In this document: piece after piece, positions 48,696 through 56,805 of the stretch
Layout of the letters: each line of letters begins with the position of its first letter
Numbering within the stretch: position 1 is the stretch's first letter
NCBI GenBank assembly: GCA_043738565.1
Contig: JAYUGA010000323.1
Coordinates: 1-64,000 of the forward strand
From: Stagnihabitans sp043738565
GTDB taxonomy: Bacteria > Pseudomonadota > Alphaproteobacteria > Rhodobacterales > Rhodobacteraceae
DNA length: 64,000 nt
Direction of reading: 5' to 3'
The notes under the pieces: model-generated
Told to the model about the DNA's origin: nothing
What the model saw: only the letters and a program-made list of their open reading frames with translations
The model's database searches: none
Translations under genes and position numbers: made by a program

Positions 48696-49688
48696 ATGAC
48701 CCTGTCCCACGCCATGCTCGCAATGGAAATCGTCAGCCCCGGCGGGCCGGAGGTCCTGAAACCTTGCTCGGTGCCGGTGCCGGTGCCCGGCCACGGCCAG
48801 ATCATTATCCGCGTGGCCTATGCCGGGGTGAACCGGCCCGACGCCCTGCAACGCGCCGGGGCCTATGCGCCGCCCGCCGGAGCCTCGCCGCTGCCGGGGC
48901 TGGAGGCGTCGGGCACCGTGGTGGAAACGGGGCCGGGCGTCAGCCGCTGGCAGATCGGCGACAAGGTCTGCGCCCTCTTGCCGGGCGGCGGCTATGCCGA
49001 ATATGCCGCCTGCAACGCCCACCACGCCCTGCCGGTCCCGGCGGGCACCTCGCTGCGCGACGCGGCCTGCCTGCCCGAAACCTGCTTCACGGTCTGGTCC
49101 AACCTGGTCATGCGCGGCGGCCTGAAAGCGGGCGAACGCCTGCTGGTCCACGGCGGCACCTCTGGCATCGGCACCACGGCCATCCAGATCGCCCGCGCTC
49201 TGGGGGTCGCTGTTTTCGCCACCGCAGGCAGCGACGCCAAGGCCCGCGCCTGCGAAACCCTGGGGGCCAGCCGCGGCATCAATTACCAGGCCGAGGACTT
49301 CGCCGACATCCTGCGCAGGGTCGGCGGCGCCGATGTCATCCTCGACATGGTCGGCGGGGCCTATATCCAGCAGAACCTCAAGGCGCTGGCCGATGATGGC
49401 CGCCTGGTGCAGATCGCCTTCCTGCAAGGCGCTACCGCTTCGGTCAATTTTACCGAACTGATGACCCGCCGCCTGACCCTGACCGGCTCCACCCTGCGCC
49501 CGCAAAGCGACCTCGCCAAAGCCCGCATCGCGGCAGAGGTCGAACGCCACGTCTGGCCGATGATCGCCAGCGGGGCCGTCAAAGTGGTGCATGACAGCGA
49601 ATACCCCCTGCACGAAGCCCCCGCCGCCCATTGGCGGATCGAGGCCCCCGGCCATATCGGCAAAATCGTGCTGAAGGTGGAGGGATAG
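48696..49688 (+). CDS. NAD(P)H:quinone oxidoreductase, zeta-crystallin type (MDR family)
   Basis: 330 residues. N-terminal GroES-like domain 'IIRVAYAGVNRPDALQRAGA', with 'PGLEASGTVVETGPGVSRW', then the Rossmann domain 'LLVHGGTSGIGTTAIQIARA'. No zinc-ligand Cys cluster, typical for quinone oxidoreductases. The Met at 48696 or the one at 48714 (MLAMEIVSPGGPEVL) could be the start; the second gives the family-typical N-terminus. It probably reduces quinones with NADPH. Likely co-transcribed with the COQ9 gene. Confidence 0.88.
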   Translation: MTLSHAMLAMEIVSPGGPEVLKPCSVPVPVPGHGQIIIRVAYAGVNRPDALQRAGAYAPPAGASPLPGLEASGTVVETGPGVSRWQIGDKVCALLPGGGYAEYAACNAHHALPVPAGTSLRDAACLPETCFTVWSNLVMRGGLKAGERLLVHGGTSGIGTTAIQIARALGVAVFATAGSDAKARACETLGASRGINYQAEDFADILRRVGGADVILDMVGGAYIQQNLKALADDGRLVQIAFLQGATASVNFTELMTRRLTLTGSTLRPQSDLAKARIAAEVERHVWPMIASGAVKVVHDSEYPLHEAPAAHWRIEAPGHIGKIVLKVEG

Positions 49689-49704
49689 TCCCTAAAGTCT
49701 TCCG

Positions 49705-49757
49705 CCTTTCACATTGGCGCAAATATCCCCGGGGGTCCGGGGGTGGGAAACCCCCGG
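49705..49757 (+). repeat. Dispersed intergenic repeat, AAATATCCC type, copy 7
   Basis: CCTTTCACATTGGCGCAAAT then ATCCCCGGGGG, with a perfect hairpin CCGGGGGT, loop GGGAA, ACCCCCGG (49737-49757). It follows the quinone oxidoreductase gene in the gap of two convergent genes. Confidence 0.8.
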
Positions 49758-49818
49758 CGCTGTCCGCAGGCGCACGCATCAAAATCGACGGGCAACCCCA
49801 AAACCCGCACCGCCTGAG

Positions 49819-49843
49819 CCGCTCCGGCCCTTCGCCGGAGCGG
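49819..49843. terminator. Hairpin CCGCTCCGG / CCGGAGCGG between convergent genes
   Basis: Perfect 9-base stem with loop CCCTTCG. No T-run follows on either strand. Placed between the convergent quinone oxidoreductase and Sua5 genes, it may stop transcription from both sides or stabilise 3' ends. Confidence 0.45.
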
Positions 49844-49873
49844 CGAGGCATAGACTCGCCCCGCAGGGGTCCG

Positions 49874-50824
49874 TCAGATTACGCCGCGCGGTGCCGCCGC
49901 CCGCCGCAGCCGGTCGTTGATCGCGCGGCCCAAGCCAATCTCCGGCACCGGCGCCACCGCAATCCCGCGCCCGGCCGCCAGCGCATCCGCCTGCCGCAGC
50001 AGGTGGAACAGGTTCGCGGCCGCCTCGACCAGATCGCCCGAGGCTGACAGGTTCAGATCACACACCCCCGCCCCGAACCCCAGCCGCACCTCACCCGCCC
50101 GGACATCCACCGCCGCCAGCCGCACCGCCGACACCGGCGCGTAATGCGACGCCAACTGCCCCGGCGCGTTGGGCCGCTCGGCACTCCCGCCCAGCGGCAG
50201 CGACCACCCCAGCACCGCCTCCAGCGCCTCGACCGCCACCCCGCCGGGGCGCAGCAATTGCGGGCGGTCCACCAGCCCCAGAATCGTCGATTCCACCCCA
50301 ACCGCACAAGCACCACCGTCCAGCACCGCCGCAATCCGCCCGGCCAACCCGTCCAGCACATGGCCGGCCCGCGTCGGCGACACCCGCCCCGACGGATTGG
50401 CCGAGGGTGCCGCCAATGGCCCGCCGAATTCCCGCAACAGCGCCTGCGCCAGCGGATGCGCGGGCACGCGCAAAGCCACCGACCCAAGTTCCGCCGTCAC
50501 CAGCGCCGACAATCCCGCCTCCCGCAACGGCAGCACCAGCGTCAGCGGCCCCGGCCAGAACTGTGCGGCCACCGCCTCGGCCCGGGCATCGAACACCGCG
50601 AACTCCCGTGCCGCCGCAAGGTCCGGCACATGCACGATCAGCGGGTTGAACCGGGGCCGCGCTTTGGCCGCGAATATCCGCGCCACCGCCAGATCGGAGC
50701 GCGCATCGCCGCCCAGCCCGTAAACCGTCTCGGTCGGAAAGGCGACCAATGCCCCTTGGCGCAGCAGCACCGCCGCCCGCACCACCCCCGCCGCGTCCGG
50801 CGCTATCAGCTCTGTCGTGATCAT
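49874..50824 (-). CDS. tsaC: L-threonylcarbamoyladenylate synthase (Sua5/TsaC)
   Basis: 316 residues from ATG 50824; the longer form from 50854 is less likely. The YrdC domain: 'LVAFPTETVYGLGGDARSDL', 'AAKARPRFNPLIVHVPDL', 'FWPGPLTLVLP', 'VALRVPAHPLAQALLREFGG', 'PLAAPSANPSGRVSPT'. A C-terminal Sua5 domain follows ('PNAPGQLASHYAP' linker). It makes TC-AMP from threonine, bicarbonate and ATP for the t6A37 modification of ANN-decoding tRNAs. It is of the long Sua5 type. Divergent from the acyl-CoA dehydrogenase gene. Confidence 0.95.
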   Translation of the reverse strand: MITTELIAPDAAGVVRAAVLLRQGALVAFPTETVYGLGGDARSDLAVARIFAAKARPRFNPLIVHVPDLAAAREFAVFDARAEAVAAQFWPGPLTLVLPLREAGLSALVTAELGSVALRVPAHPLAQALLREFGGPLAAPSANPSGRVSPTRAGHVLDGLAGRIAAVLDGGACAVGVESTILGLVDRPQLLRPGGVAVEALEAVLGWSLPLGGSAERPNAPGQLASHYAPVSAVRLAAVDVRAGEVRLGFGAGVCDLNLSASGDLVEAAANLFHLLRQADALAAGRGIAVAPVPEIGLGRAINDRLRRAAAPRGVI

Positions 50825-50928
50825 GGCGTGACGCAGCGTCTTTCTTGCTGGCAACCCGCAGGGGGTTAACGATTTCTCCTGACCCGCCGCATATCCTGCG
50901 GCCCCCGGTTTGCCAAGTCAGAGGCCCC

Positions 50929-52626
50929 ATGCCCTACCGCGCCCCCCTCGCCGATTTCCGCTTTCTGCTCGACCGCGTTTTGGGGTTTGCCGAGGTCACG
51001 GCGCAACCGCGCTTTGCCGATGCCACACCTGACACGGTGGACGCCATCCTGACCGAGGCGGGCAAACTGTGCGAATCCCTTGCCCCCCTGAACCGCGCCG
51101 GTGACAAGACCCCGGCGCGGCTGGAAAACGGCGTGGTGCGCTGTTCGCCCGGTTTCGCCCAAGGCTTCCGCGCCATCGCCTCCGGCGGCTGGATCGGCAT
51201 GGCCGCCAGCCCCGATCACGGCGGCATGGGCCTGCCGATGGCGCTGACCACCTGCGTCAATGACATGCTCGGCTCGGCCTGCCTTGCCCTGCAACTCAAC
51301 CCGCTGATGACGCAAGGCCAGATCGAGGCGCTGGAACACCACGCCAGCGCGGAAATCAAAACCCTCTACATCCCCAAGCTGATCGCCGGGGACTGGAACG
51401 GCACGATGAACCTGACCGAACCACAGGCAGGGTCGGATGTCGGGGCGCTGAAGACAAAAGCCAGCCCCAACAGTGATGGCACCTATGCCATCACCGGGCA
51501 GAAAATCTTCATCACCTGGGCCGACAATGACTTTACCGCCAACACCTGCCACCTCGTCCTTGCCCGTCTGACCGGCGCGCCCGATGGAACCAAAGGCATC
51601 AGCCTGTTCATGGTCCCCAAACTGATTCCAGATGCCGCAGGCAACCCCGGCCTGCGCAACACCGTCAAGGTTGTCAGTCTGGAGCATAAGCTGGGCCTGC
51701 ACGGCTCGCCGACCGCCGTCCTGCAATACGATGCGGCGACGGGCTGGCTGGTGGGCGAGGAAAACAAGGGCATGGCGGCGATGTTCACCATGATGAACAA
51801 CGCCCGCCTTGGCGTCGGCATGCAGGGCGTCGCGGTGGCAGAGGCGGCGTTTCAGCACGCGCTGGCCTATGCCCGCGACCGCAAACAGGGCCGCACGCCG
51901 AACGGTGCCACCGGCATCATCGACCATGCCGATGTCCGCCGCATGCTGGCCGAGATGAAGGCCGAGGTCTTCGCCGCCCGCGCCATCGGCCTGGCCTGTG
52001 CCGTGGCCATCGACATGGCCCGCGCCACCCAAGATGCGCACTGGCAGGCCCGCGCCGCGTTGCTGACCCCCATCGCCAAGGCTTACGGCACCGACAGCGG
52101 CAACCATGTCGCGCAACTGGGCATTCAGGTTCACGGCGGCATGGGCTTCATCGAGGAAACCGGTGCGGCGCAATTTGCCCGGGATGTGCGCGTCACTTCG
52201 ATCTACGAAGGCACCAACGGCATTCAGGCGATGGATCTGGTGGGCCGCAAGATGCTGGACGGTGGCGAGGCGGCGTTTCGGCTGATCGACGAAATGCAGG
52301 ACGCGGCAGAGGCCGCCCGCGACACGCTGCCCGACCTAGCCACTCCGCTGTGGAACGCGGCAGAGGCGCTGCGCGAGGCGACCGAAAGCCTGCTGGCCCA
52401 AGAGGCGCAGGACCGTTTTGCAGGCTCGGTTCCCTATCTGAACGCTTTTGCCCGGGTGCTGGGCAGCCATTACCACTTGATCGCCGCCGGGGCCGATCCC
52501 GCCCGCACACCCTTGGCCCGGTTTGCCATCCGCCGCCTGCTGCCGCAACACGCCGCCCTTCTGGCCCAGTCCCGCGAAGGAGCCGCCGGTCTGTATGCCC
52601 TGACCGCCGAGGCGCTTGGGGCGTGA
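50929..52626 (+). CDS. Acyl-CoA dehydrogenase (large type with C-terminal extension)
   Basis: 565 residues from ATG 50929 (MPYRAPLADFRFLLDRVLGF). It has the N-terminal extension of large FadE-type bacterial enzymes, then the FAD/acyl-CoA core ('MNLTEPQAGSDVGALKTKAS', 'GQKIFITWADNDFT', 'HGGMGFIEETGAAQFARDVR', catalytic Glu region 'SIYEGTNGIQAMDLVGRKML') and a C-terminal extra domain. It oxidises acyl-CoA to enoyl-CoA, passing electrons to ETF and then ETF-QO (encoded at 58.6 kb). DmdC (methylmercaptopropionyl-CoA dehydrogenase) belongs to the same large subfamily, so the substrate is open. GTGA overlap with the next gene. Confidence 0.9.
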   Translation: MPYRAPLADFRFLLDRVLGFAEVTAQPRFADATPDTVDAILTEAGKLCESLAPLNRAGDKTPARLENGVVRCSPGFAQGFRAIASGGWIGMAASPDHGGMGLPMALTTCVNDMLGSACLALQLNPLMTQGQIEALEHHASAEIKTLYIPKLIAGDWNGTMNLTEPQAGSDVGALKTKASPNSDGTYAITGQKIFITWADNDFTANTCHLVLARLTGAPDGTKGISLFMVPKLIPDAAGNPGLRNTVKVVSLEHKLGLHGSPTAVLQYDAATGWLVGEENKGMAAMFTMMNNARLGVGMQGVAVAEAAFQHALAYARDRKQGRTPNGATGIIDHADVRRMLAEMKAEVFAARAIGLACAVAIDMARATQDAHWQARAALLTPIAKAYGTDSGNHVAQLGIQVHGGMGFIEETGAAQFARDVRVTSIYEGTNGIQAMDLVGRKMLDGGEAAFRLIDEMQDAAEAARDTLPDLATPLWNAAEALREATESLLAQEAQDRFAGSVPYLNAFARVLGSHYHLIAAGADPARTPLARFAIRRLLPQHAALLAQSREGAAGLYALTAEALGA

Positions 52627-53660
52627 CCGACGCCATCCTTTATCCGTTTAACGCGCCCCCCGGCGAAGGTGAGGCGATCAAGGTGGCCCCCGGCGTCCTC
52701 TGGCTGCGCCTGCCGCTGCCCCTGGCGCTGGGCCATGTGAATTGTTACGCGCTGGAGGATGCGGAGGGCTGGACGCTGGTCGATACCGGCATGGCCAGCA
52801 AACGGGGCCGCGCGATCTGGGCAGCGCTGCTGGCCGGGCCATTGCGCGGCAAACCGGTGCGCAGGCTGGTCGTGACCCACCACCACCCCGACCACATCGG
52901 CCTAGCGGGCTGGTTTCAGGCGCAGGGGGTGGAACTGATCATCCCCCGCACCGCCTGGCTTTACGCCCGCATGCTGACGCTGGACGAACACGCCCTGCCG
53001 CCGCCCGAACAACTGCTGTTCTACCAGCGCGGCGGGATGGACGCGGCGCTGCTCGCCGTCAAGGCAACCGAGCGGCCCTTCAACTTCCGCGATGTGGTGG
53101 CGCCGTTGCCGCTGGGCTTCACCCGGATAAGCGAGGGCGACGTGATCACCGCAGGCGGCAGGCGCTGGTGCGTCAGGCTGGGGCAAGGCCACGCACCGGA
53201 TCACGCGACGCTGTGGAGCCTGGATGACAAACTGATCCTGGGCGGCGATCAGTTCCTGCCGACGATTTCACCCAACATCGGCGTCTATCCCACCGAACCC
53301 GAAGCCGATCCGCTGTCGGGATGGCTGGCCGCCTCGCGCGGCTTTCTGCCCTTTGCGCAGGCGGACCACCTTGTGCTGCCCGGCCACAAACTGCCCTTCG
53401 CCGGCCTGCCGTTCCGGCTGCGCCAGATGGTCGAAAACCACGAAACCGGGCTGATCCGTTTGCAAGCGCACCTCACCACCCCGCGCACGGCCGTCGAATG
53501 TTTTCCTGTCCTCTACCGCCGCGAGATCGGCCCCGCCGACTTTGGTCTGGCACTGGTCGAGGCTATGGCCAACCTGAACTGCCTCTTGCAGCGCGGCATG
53601 GTTTCGCGTTGGCTTGGCACCGAGGGAGCCTGGCACTGGCAGGCAATCGCGGGGGGCTAG
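52623..53660 (+). CDS. MBL-fold metallohydrolase
   Basis: 345 residues starting at GTG 52623, overlapping the preceding stop (GTGA). The metal site is the classical 'VVTHHHPDHIGLAGWF' (H-x-H-x-D-H), with later ligands in 'LGQGHAPDHATLWSLDD', 'LILGGDQFLPTISPN' and 'LVLPGHKLPF'. The C-terminal helices resemble the LACTB2/CPSF-like 'Beta-lactamase2 C-terminal' winged domain. Translational coupling to the acyl-CoA dehydrogenase suggests a thioesterase-like or related role; not proven. Confidence 0.88.
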   Translation: MTDAILYPFNAPPGEGEAIKVAPGVLWLRLPLPLALGHVNCYALEDAEGWTLVDTGMASKRGRAIWAALLAGPLRGKPVRRLVVTHHHPDHIGLAGWFQAQGVELIIPRTAWLYARMLTLDEHALPPPEQLLFYQRGGMDAALLAVKATERPFNFRDVVAPLPLGFTRISEGDVITAGGRRWCVRLGQGHAPDHATLWSLDDKLILGGDQFLPTISPNIGVYPTEPEADPLSGWLAASRGFLPFAQADHLVLPGHKLPFAGLPFRLRQMVENHETGLIRLQAHLTTPRTAVECFPVLYRREIGPADFGLALVEAMANLNCLLQRGMVSRWLGTEGAWHWQAIAGG

Positions 53661-53661
53661 A

Positions 53662-54036
53662 ATGGCGAAGGCTGCGACAAAACCTGACAAGGCCCGCGTC
53701 AAATCCGCCGCCGAATGGGCCTATGACCGGGTGATCCTGTATATCCGCGAGTTTGAGAAACATCTGAACGCCGATCAGGAGGTGGCGATGGGCTTTGCCG
53801 GGTCCGACGCCGGCGTGCTGCGGATCGAGGGTATGGGCTTTTGCGCGCCCGACATCCTGACCTTTTATGGCCGCGACGAAGACGGCGCCAGAACCCAGTT
53901 GATCCAGCATGTCAGCCAGTTGTCGGTGATGCTGCACGCCCGCCCCAAAGCCGACCCGACCGAGGCGCCGCGCCGCATCGGGTTTCGCCTGAACGCAGGC
54001 TGGAGCGGCGGCGAATCGGGCGACGGATCGGCCTGA
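53662..54036 (+). CDS. DUF6173-like small protein
   Basis: 124 residues from ATG 53662, one base after the previous stop; a start at 53614 would overlap the MBL gene more deeply. Recognisable stretch: 'SAAEWAYDRVILYIREFEKH', 'QEVAMGFAGSDAGVLRIEG', 'ILTFYGRDEDGARTQLIQHV', 'RRIGFRLNAGW'. I recall this pattern from the uncharacterised DUF6173 family. Function unknown; soluble. It may form part of the acyl-CoA dehydrogenase operon. Confidence 0.75.
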   Translation: MAKAATKPDKARVKSAAEWAYDRVILYIREFEKHLNADQEVAMGFAGSDAGVLRIEGMGFCAPDILTFYGRDEDGARTQLIQHVSQLSVMLHARPKADPTEAPRRIGFRLNAGWSGGESGDGSA

Positions 54037-54131
54037 TCACCACCGGGCCGCAGGATTCCGCCTTGCCCCCGTGACAGGGCCGATTTATTCCGGTAAGCGC
54101 AATCAAACGGATCAATCAAGGGGTTGGCATC

Positions 54132-54266
54132 ATGGCCGAATACAAACCGGGCAGCATGGATATCCGCGCCAAGGAAAAGGCGTTTGCAGGCTTTATCCGC
54201 ATGGTCACCTGGGGCGCGTGTATCGCGGTCCTGATTCTGATCGTGATGGCGCTGGCCGACGCGTGA
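54132..54266 (+). CDS. aa3-type cytochrome c oxidase subunit IV
   Basis: Only 44 residues. 'MAEYKPGSMDIRAKEKAFAG' followed by the single membrane helix 'MVTWGACIAVLILIVMALAD'. This matches the short bacterial subunit IV (PF07835 type) that binds the aa3 oxidase of Paracoccus and Rhodobacter. The 'M-D-I-x-x-x-E-K-x-F-x-G-F' motif is diagnostic. It stands alone here, away from other oxidase subunits, as usual in Rhodobacteraceae. Confidence 0.85.
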   Translation: MAEYKPGSMDIRAKEKAFAGFIRMVTWGACIAVLILIVMALADA

Positions 54267-54314
54267 CCCTGCGCCGGACGCGCGTTCCCCTGCCCCGCAA
54301 CCGAGGATAGCCTG

Positions 54315-54938
54315 ATGTTCCGCGTGATGATGAGCCTGGTTGTCCTGCTGGTGCTGGCCGCCTGTGGTGCCGACAACAAATGGGCTAGCGATGATGCAGT
54401 GGCGCGGGCGCGCTATGTCGATCCGGGCCGGCCGTCGATCACCCTGTTCACCTCGGTCAACACCCGCTCCAACACCGGGGCGCACAGCGGCCTGCTGATC
54501 AACGGCTCGCAGCGCGTGCTGTGGGATCCGGCAGGCTCGTTCGAACAGCCCAGCGTGCCGGAACGCAAGGACGTGCTGTATGGCATAACGCCGGTCATGC
54601 TCAGCTATTACGTCGATTTCCAGGGCACCGCGCCGTTTCAGGTGGTCGAACAGACCGTCTATGTGACGCCCGAAGTGGCCGAGCGGGCGATGCAGGCGGC
54701 GATTGCGCATGGCGCAGTGCCCAAGGCAGAATGCACCCGCGGGATTCTGGCGGTGCTGGACGGCGTGCCGGGGTTCGAGGGCCTGCCCGACACCTGGTTC
54801 CCGCGGGCGCTGTCCAAAGGGTTCGGCAAACTGCCCGGCGTGGTGGAGCGGACCCTGTCCTCGACCGATGGCGTGCTGAAACGCAGCCTGCCGGGTGCGC
54901 CGCTGTCGCCGCCGCCACCCGCGCCTGCGGCCGGGTGA
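54315..54938 (+). CDS. Hypothetical lipoprotein
   Basis: 207 residues with a lipoprotein signal ('MFRVMMSLVVLLVLAACGAD', lipobox LAAC, lipidated Cys about residue 17). The body is conserved-looking: 'PSITLFTSVNTRSNTGAHSG', 'LLINGSQRVLWDPAGSFEQP', 'ERKDVLYGITPVMLSYYVDF' and 'KAECTRGILAVLDGVPGFEG'. The fold with paired Cys and 'GAHSGLLI' recalls NlpC/DUF-type proteins with a His/Cys dyad, but I cannot assign it. Proline-rich C-terminus. Probably inner- or outer-membrane anchored in the periplasm. Confidence 0.75.
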   Translation: MFRVMMSLVVLLVLAACGADNKWASDDAVARARYVDPGRPSITLFTSVNTRSNTGAHSGLLINGSQRVLWDPAGSFEQPSVPERKDVLYGITPVMLSYYVDFQGTAPFQVVEQTVYVTPEVAERAMQAAIAHGAVPKAECTRGILAVLDGVPGFEGLPDTWFPRALSKGFGKLPGVVERTLSSTDGVLKRSLPGAPLSPPPPAPAAG

Positions 54939-54986
54939 TCCGGTCGGCCCGGCTTGACCCATGATACATTCGGGCTGACTGGGGGG

Positions 54987-55577
54987 ATGGTGCGGATATT
55001 CGGGGTGATCCTAGCCGGTGGTCAGGGGCGGCGGATGGGCGGGGCCGACAAGGCGCTGCTGTCCCTCGCCGGGCAAAGCCTGATCGCCCGCGTCGTGGAC
55101 CGGTTGGAACCGCAGGTCGAGGCGCTGGCGATCTCGGCCAATGGCGACCCTGACCGCTTTGCCAGCCTCGGCCTGCCCGTCCTGCCTGACCGTACCTCCT
55201 ACGGCCCGCTGTCCGGCATCCTTGCCGCCATGATCTGGGCCGCCCCGCGCGGGGCCACAGCCGTCGTGTCCGCCCCGGTCGACTGCCCGTTTCTGCCGCA
55301 AGACCTGGTGCCGCGCCTGAGCCTTGCCGCCGAATCCACCGGCACGGCCCTTGCCGCCAGCGCTGGCATTCTGCATCCGACCTTCGGCCTGTGGCCCGTC
55401 ACGCTTGCACCCGCCCTTGCCGTCTTCCTCGCCTCCGGTGCCAAAGCCCGGGTCCGCGACTTTGCCAATGCCCAACACGCCGCCCGTTCCGATTTCCCCG
55501 AAGACGGTGGGTTCGCCAACGCCAACACGCCCGAAGACCTGCGCCGCTTCGAGGCCCTGATCCGGGGTGGGCCATGA
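54987..55577 (+). CDS. mobA: Molybdenum cofactor guanylyltransferase
   Basis: 196 residues from ATG 54987 (after GGGGGG); the ATG at 54954 is less likely. GTP-binding start 'IFGVILAGGQGRRMGGADKA', then 'PVLPDRTSYGPLSGILAAM', 'VVSAPVDCPFLP' (Mg-binding D), and 'HPTFGLWPVTLAPAL', with the C-terminal 'DFPEDGGFANANTPEDLRRF'. It attaches GMP to molybdopterin to form MGD for DMSO-reductase-family enzymes. Overlaps mobB by 4 bases (ATGA). Confidence 0.95.
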   Translation: MVRIFGVILAGGQGRRMGGADKALLSLAGQSLIARVVDRLEPQVEALAISANGDPDRFASLGLPVLPDRTSYGPLSGILAAMIWAAPRGATAVVSAPVDCPFLPQDLVPRLSLAAESTGTALAASAGILHPTFGLWPVTLAPALAVFLASGAKARVRDFANAQHAARSDFPEDGGFANANTPEDLRRFEALIRGGP

Positions 55578-56068
55578 AAGTCTACGGCATCATCGGCTGG
55601 AAAAACGCCGGCAAGACCGGGCTGATGGAGCGTCTGGTTTCCGCGATCACCGCCCGGGGGTTCACCGTATCGACCGTCAAACATGTCCACCATGACGTCG
55701 ATCTGGACCAGCCCGGCAAGGACACCTTTCGCCACCGCCTTGCCGGTGCCGCCGAAGTCGTCCTCGCCTCTGCCCACCGCTTTGCCATCCTGCACGAACA
55801 TCGCGGCCCGGAACCTGACCTGGCCACGATCCTGACCCGCCTGGCCCCGGTCGATCTGGTGCTGGTCGAAGGCTACAAACGCGATGCCCATCCCAAGATC
55901 GAAGTGTTCCGGCACCAGACCGGCCAAAGCCTGATTCAGCCCACCGATGCCCTGATCCGCGCCGTGGCGACCGATGCCACCCTGCCGCCGCTGCCAGTGC
56001 CAGTGCTGGACCTGAACGATACCGAGGCCATCGCCCGCTTCATCCTGCACGAGACTGGCCTTGCCTGA
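55574..56068 (+). CDS. mobB: Molybdopterin-guanine dinucleotide biosynthesis adaptor protein MobB
   Basis: 164 residues from ATG 55574. Walker A 'IIGWKNAGKTGLMERLV', then 'STVKHVHHDVDLDQPGKDTF', 'RHRLAGAAEVVLAS' and 'VDLVLVEGYKRDAHPKIEVF', all classic MobB features. GTP-binding helper of MobA. Translationally coupled to mobA and overlapping the GNAT gene by 8 bases. Confidence 0.95.
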   Translation: MKVYGIIGWKNAGKTGLMERLVSAITARGFTVSTVKHVHHDVDLDQPGKDTFRHRLAGAAEVVLASAHRFAILHEHRGPEPDLATILTRLAPVDLVLVEGYKRDAHPKIEVFRHQTGQSLIQPTDALIRAVATDATLPPLPVPVLDLNDTEAIARFILHETGLA

Positions 56069-56660
56069 CCGCCTTGCCGCCACCCTGCAAACCGGCTTGC
56101 CGGGTCATCTGCGCCCGCAGGCGGCGCGGCTCTACTGGCAGGCGTTTGGCGGCAAACTCGGGCTGGTGCTGGGGCCGGAACCCCGCGCCCTGCGGTTTTT
56201 GCAGCGGGTGATGCGGCTGGATCATGTCATCTGTGCCATCGGCCCGGACGGAGCGCTGTTGGGCATCGCCGGCTTCAAGACGCCCGAGGGCAGCTTTGCA
56301 GCGGGCAAGGCCGCTGACCTCACCGCGATTTACGGGCGGTTCGGCGGGTTCTGGCGCCGGGTGCTGCTGGGCTGGCTGTCTGACGACATCGACAACAGCC
56401 GCTTCCTGCTCGACGGGCTGTGTGTGCAGGCCGAGATGCGCAGCCTTGGCCTTGGCGCGGCCCTCTTGGACGCCATCGCCGACGAGGCGCGCGCCCGGGG
56501 CTACACCGAGGTCCGGCTGGACGTGATCGACAGCAACTGGCGCGCCGTGGCCTTGTACAAACGCCAGGGCTTCACCGTCACCCGCCACCAGCACATCGGC
56601 CTGTTGCGCCATGTCTTCGGCTTTTCCTCCGCCACCACAATGGTGCGCCAACTGGAGTGA
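56061..56660 (+). CDS. GNAT-family N-acetyltransferase
   Basis: 199 residues from a TTG at 56061 that overlaps the mobB stop by 8 bases; the next Met is about 50 residues in and would remove the first part of the fold, so the TTG is favoured. GNAT core: 'RFLLDGLCVQAEMRSLGLGA' (the P-loop Q/RxxGxG/A appears as RSLGLGAAL), 'GYTEVRLDVIDSNWRAVALY' and 'KRQGFTVTRHQHIGLL'. Substrate unknown. Coupling to mobAB may be only positional. Confidence 0.82.
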   Translation: MPDRLAATLQTGLPGHLRPQAARLYWQAFGGKLGLVLGPEPRALRFLQRVMRLDHVICAIGPDGALLGIAGFKTPEGSFAAGKAADLTAIYGRFGGFWRRVLLGWLSDDIDNSRFLLDGLCVQAEMRSLGLGAALLDAIADEARARGYTEVRLDVIDSNWRAVALYKRQGFTVTRHQHIGLLRHVFGFSSATTMVRQLE

Positions 56661-56694
56661 CAGGCTAGGCCACTAAAACTAAACTCTGATTTCG

Positions 56695-56787
56695 CCTTAC
56701 ATATTGGTCCAAATATCCCGCGGGTCGAGCCAGTGTTTCGCCATTGGTCCGAAAAGCGCTGGCGAGGGGGGGTGAAACCCCCGGCGC
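56695..56787 (+). repeat. Dispersed intergenic repeat, AAATATCCC type, copy 8 (split)
   Basis: The left part CCTTACATATTGGTCCAAAT + ATCCCGCGGG is followed by an unusual 45-base spacer that contains a second partial word (ATTGGTCCGAAA). Then comes the hairpin, GGGGGGGTGAAACCCCC flanked by AGCGCTGG/CCGGCGCTT arms. It lies between the convergent GNAT and uncharacterised membrane protein genes. Confidence 0.7.
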
Positions 56788-56805
56788 TTGACCTCAGGTA
56801 CCACC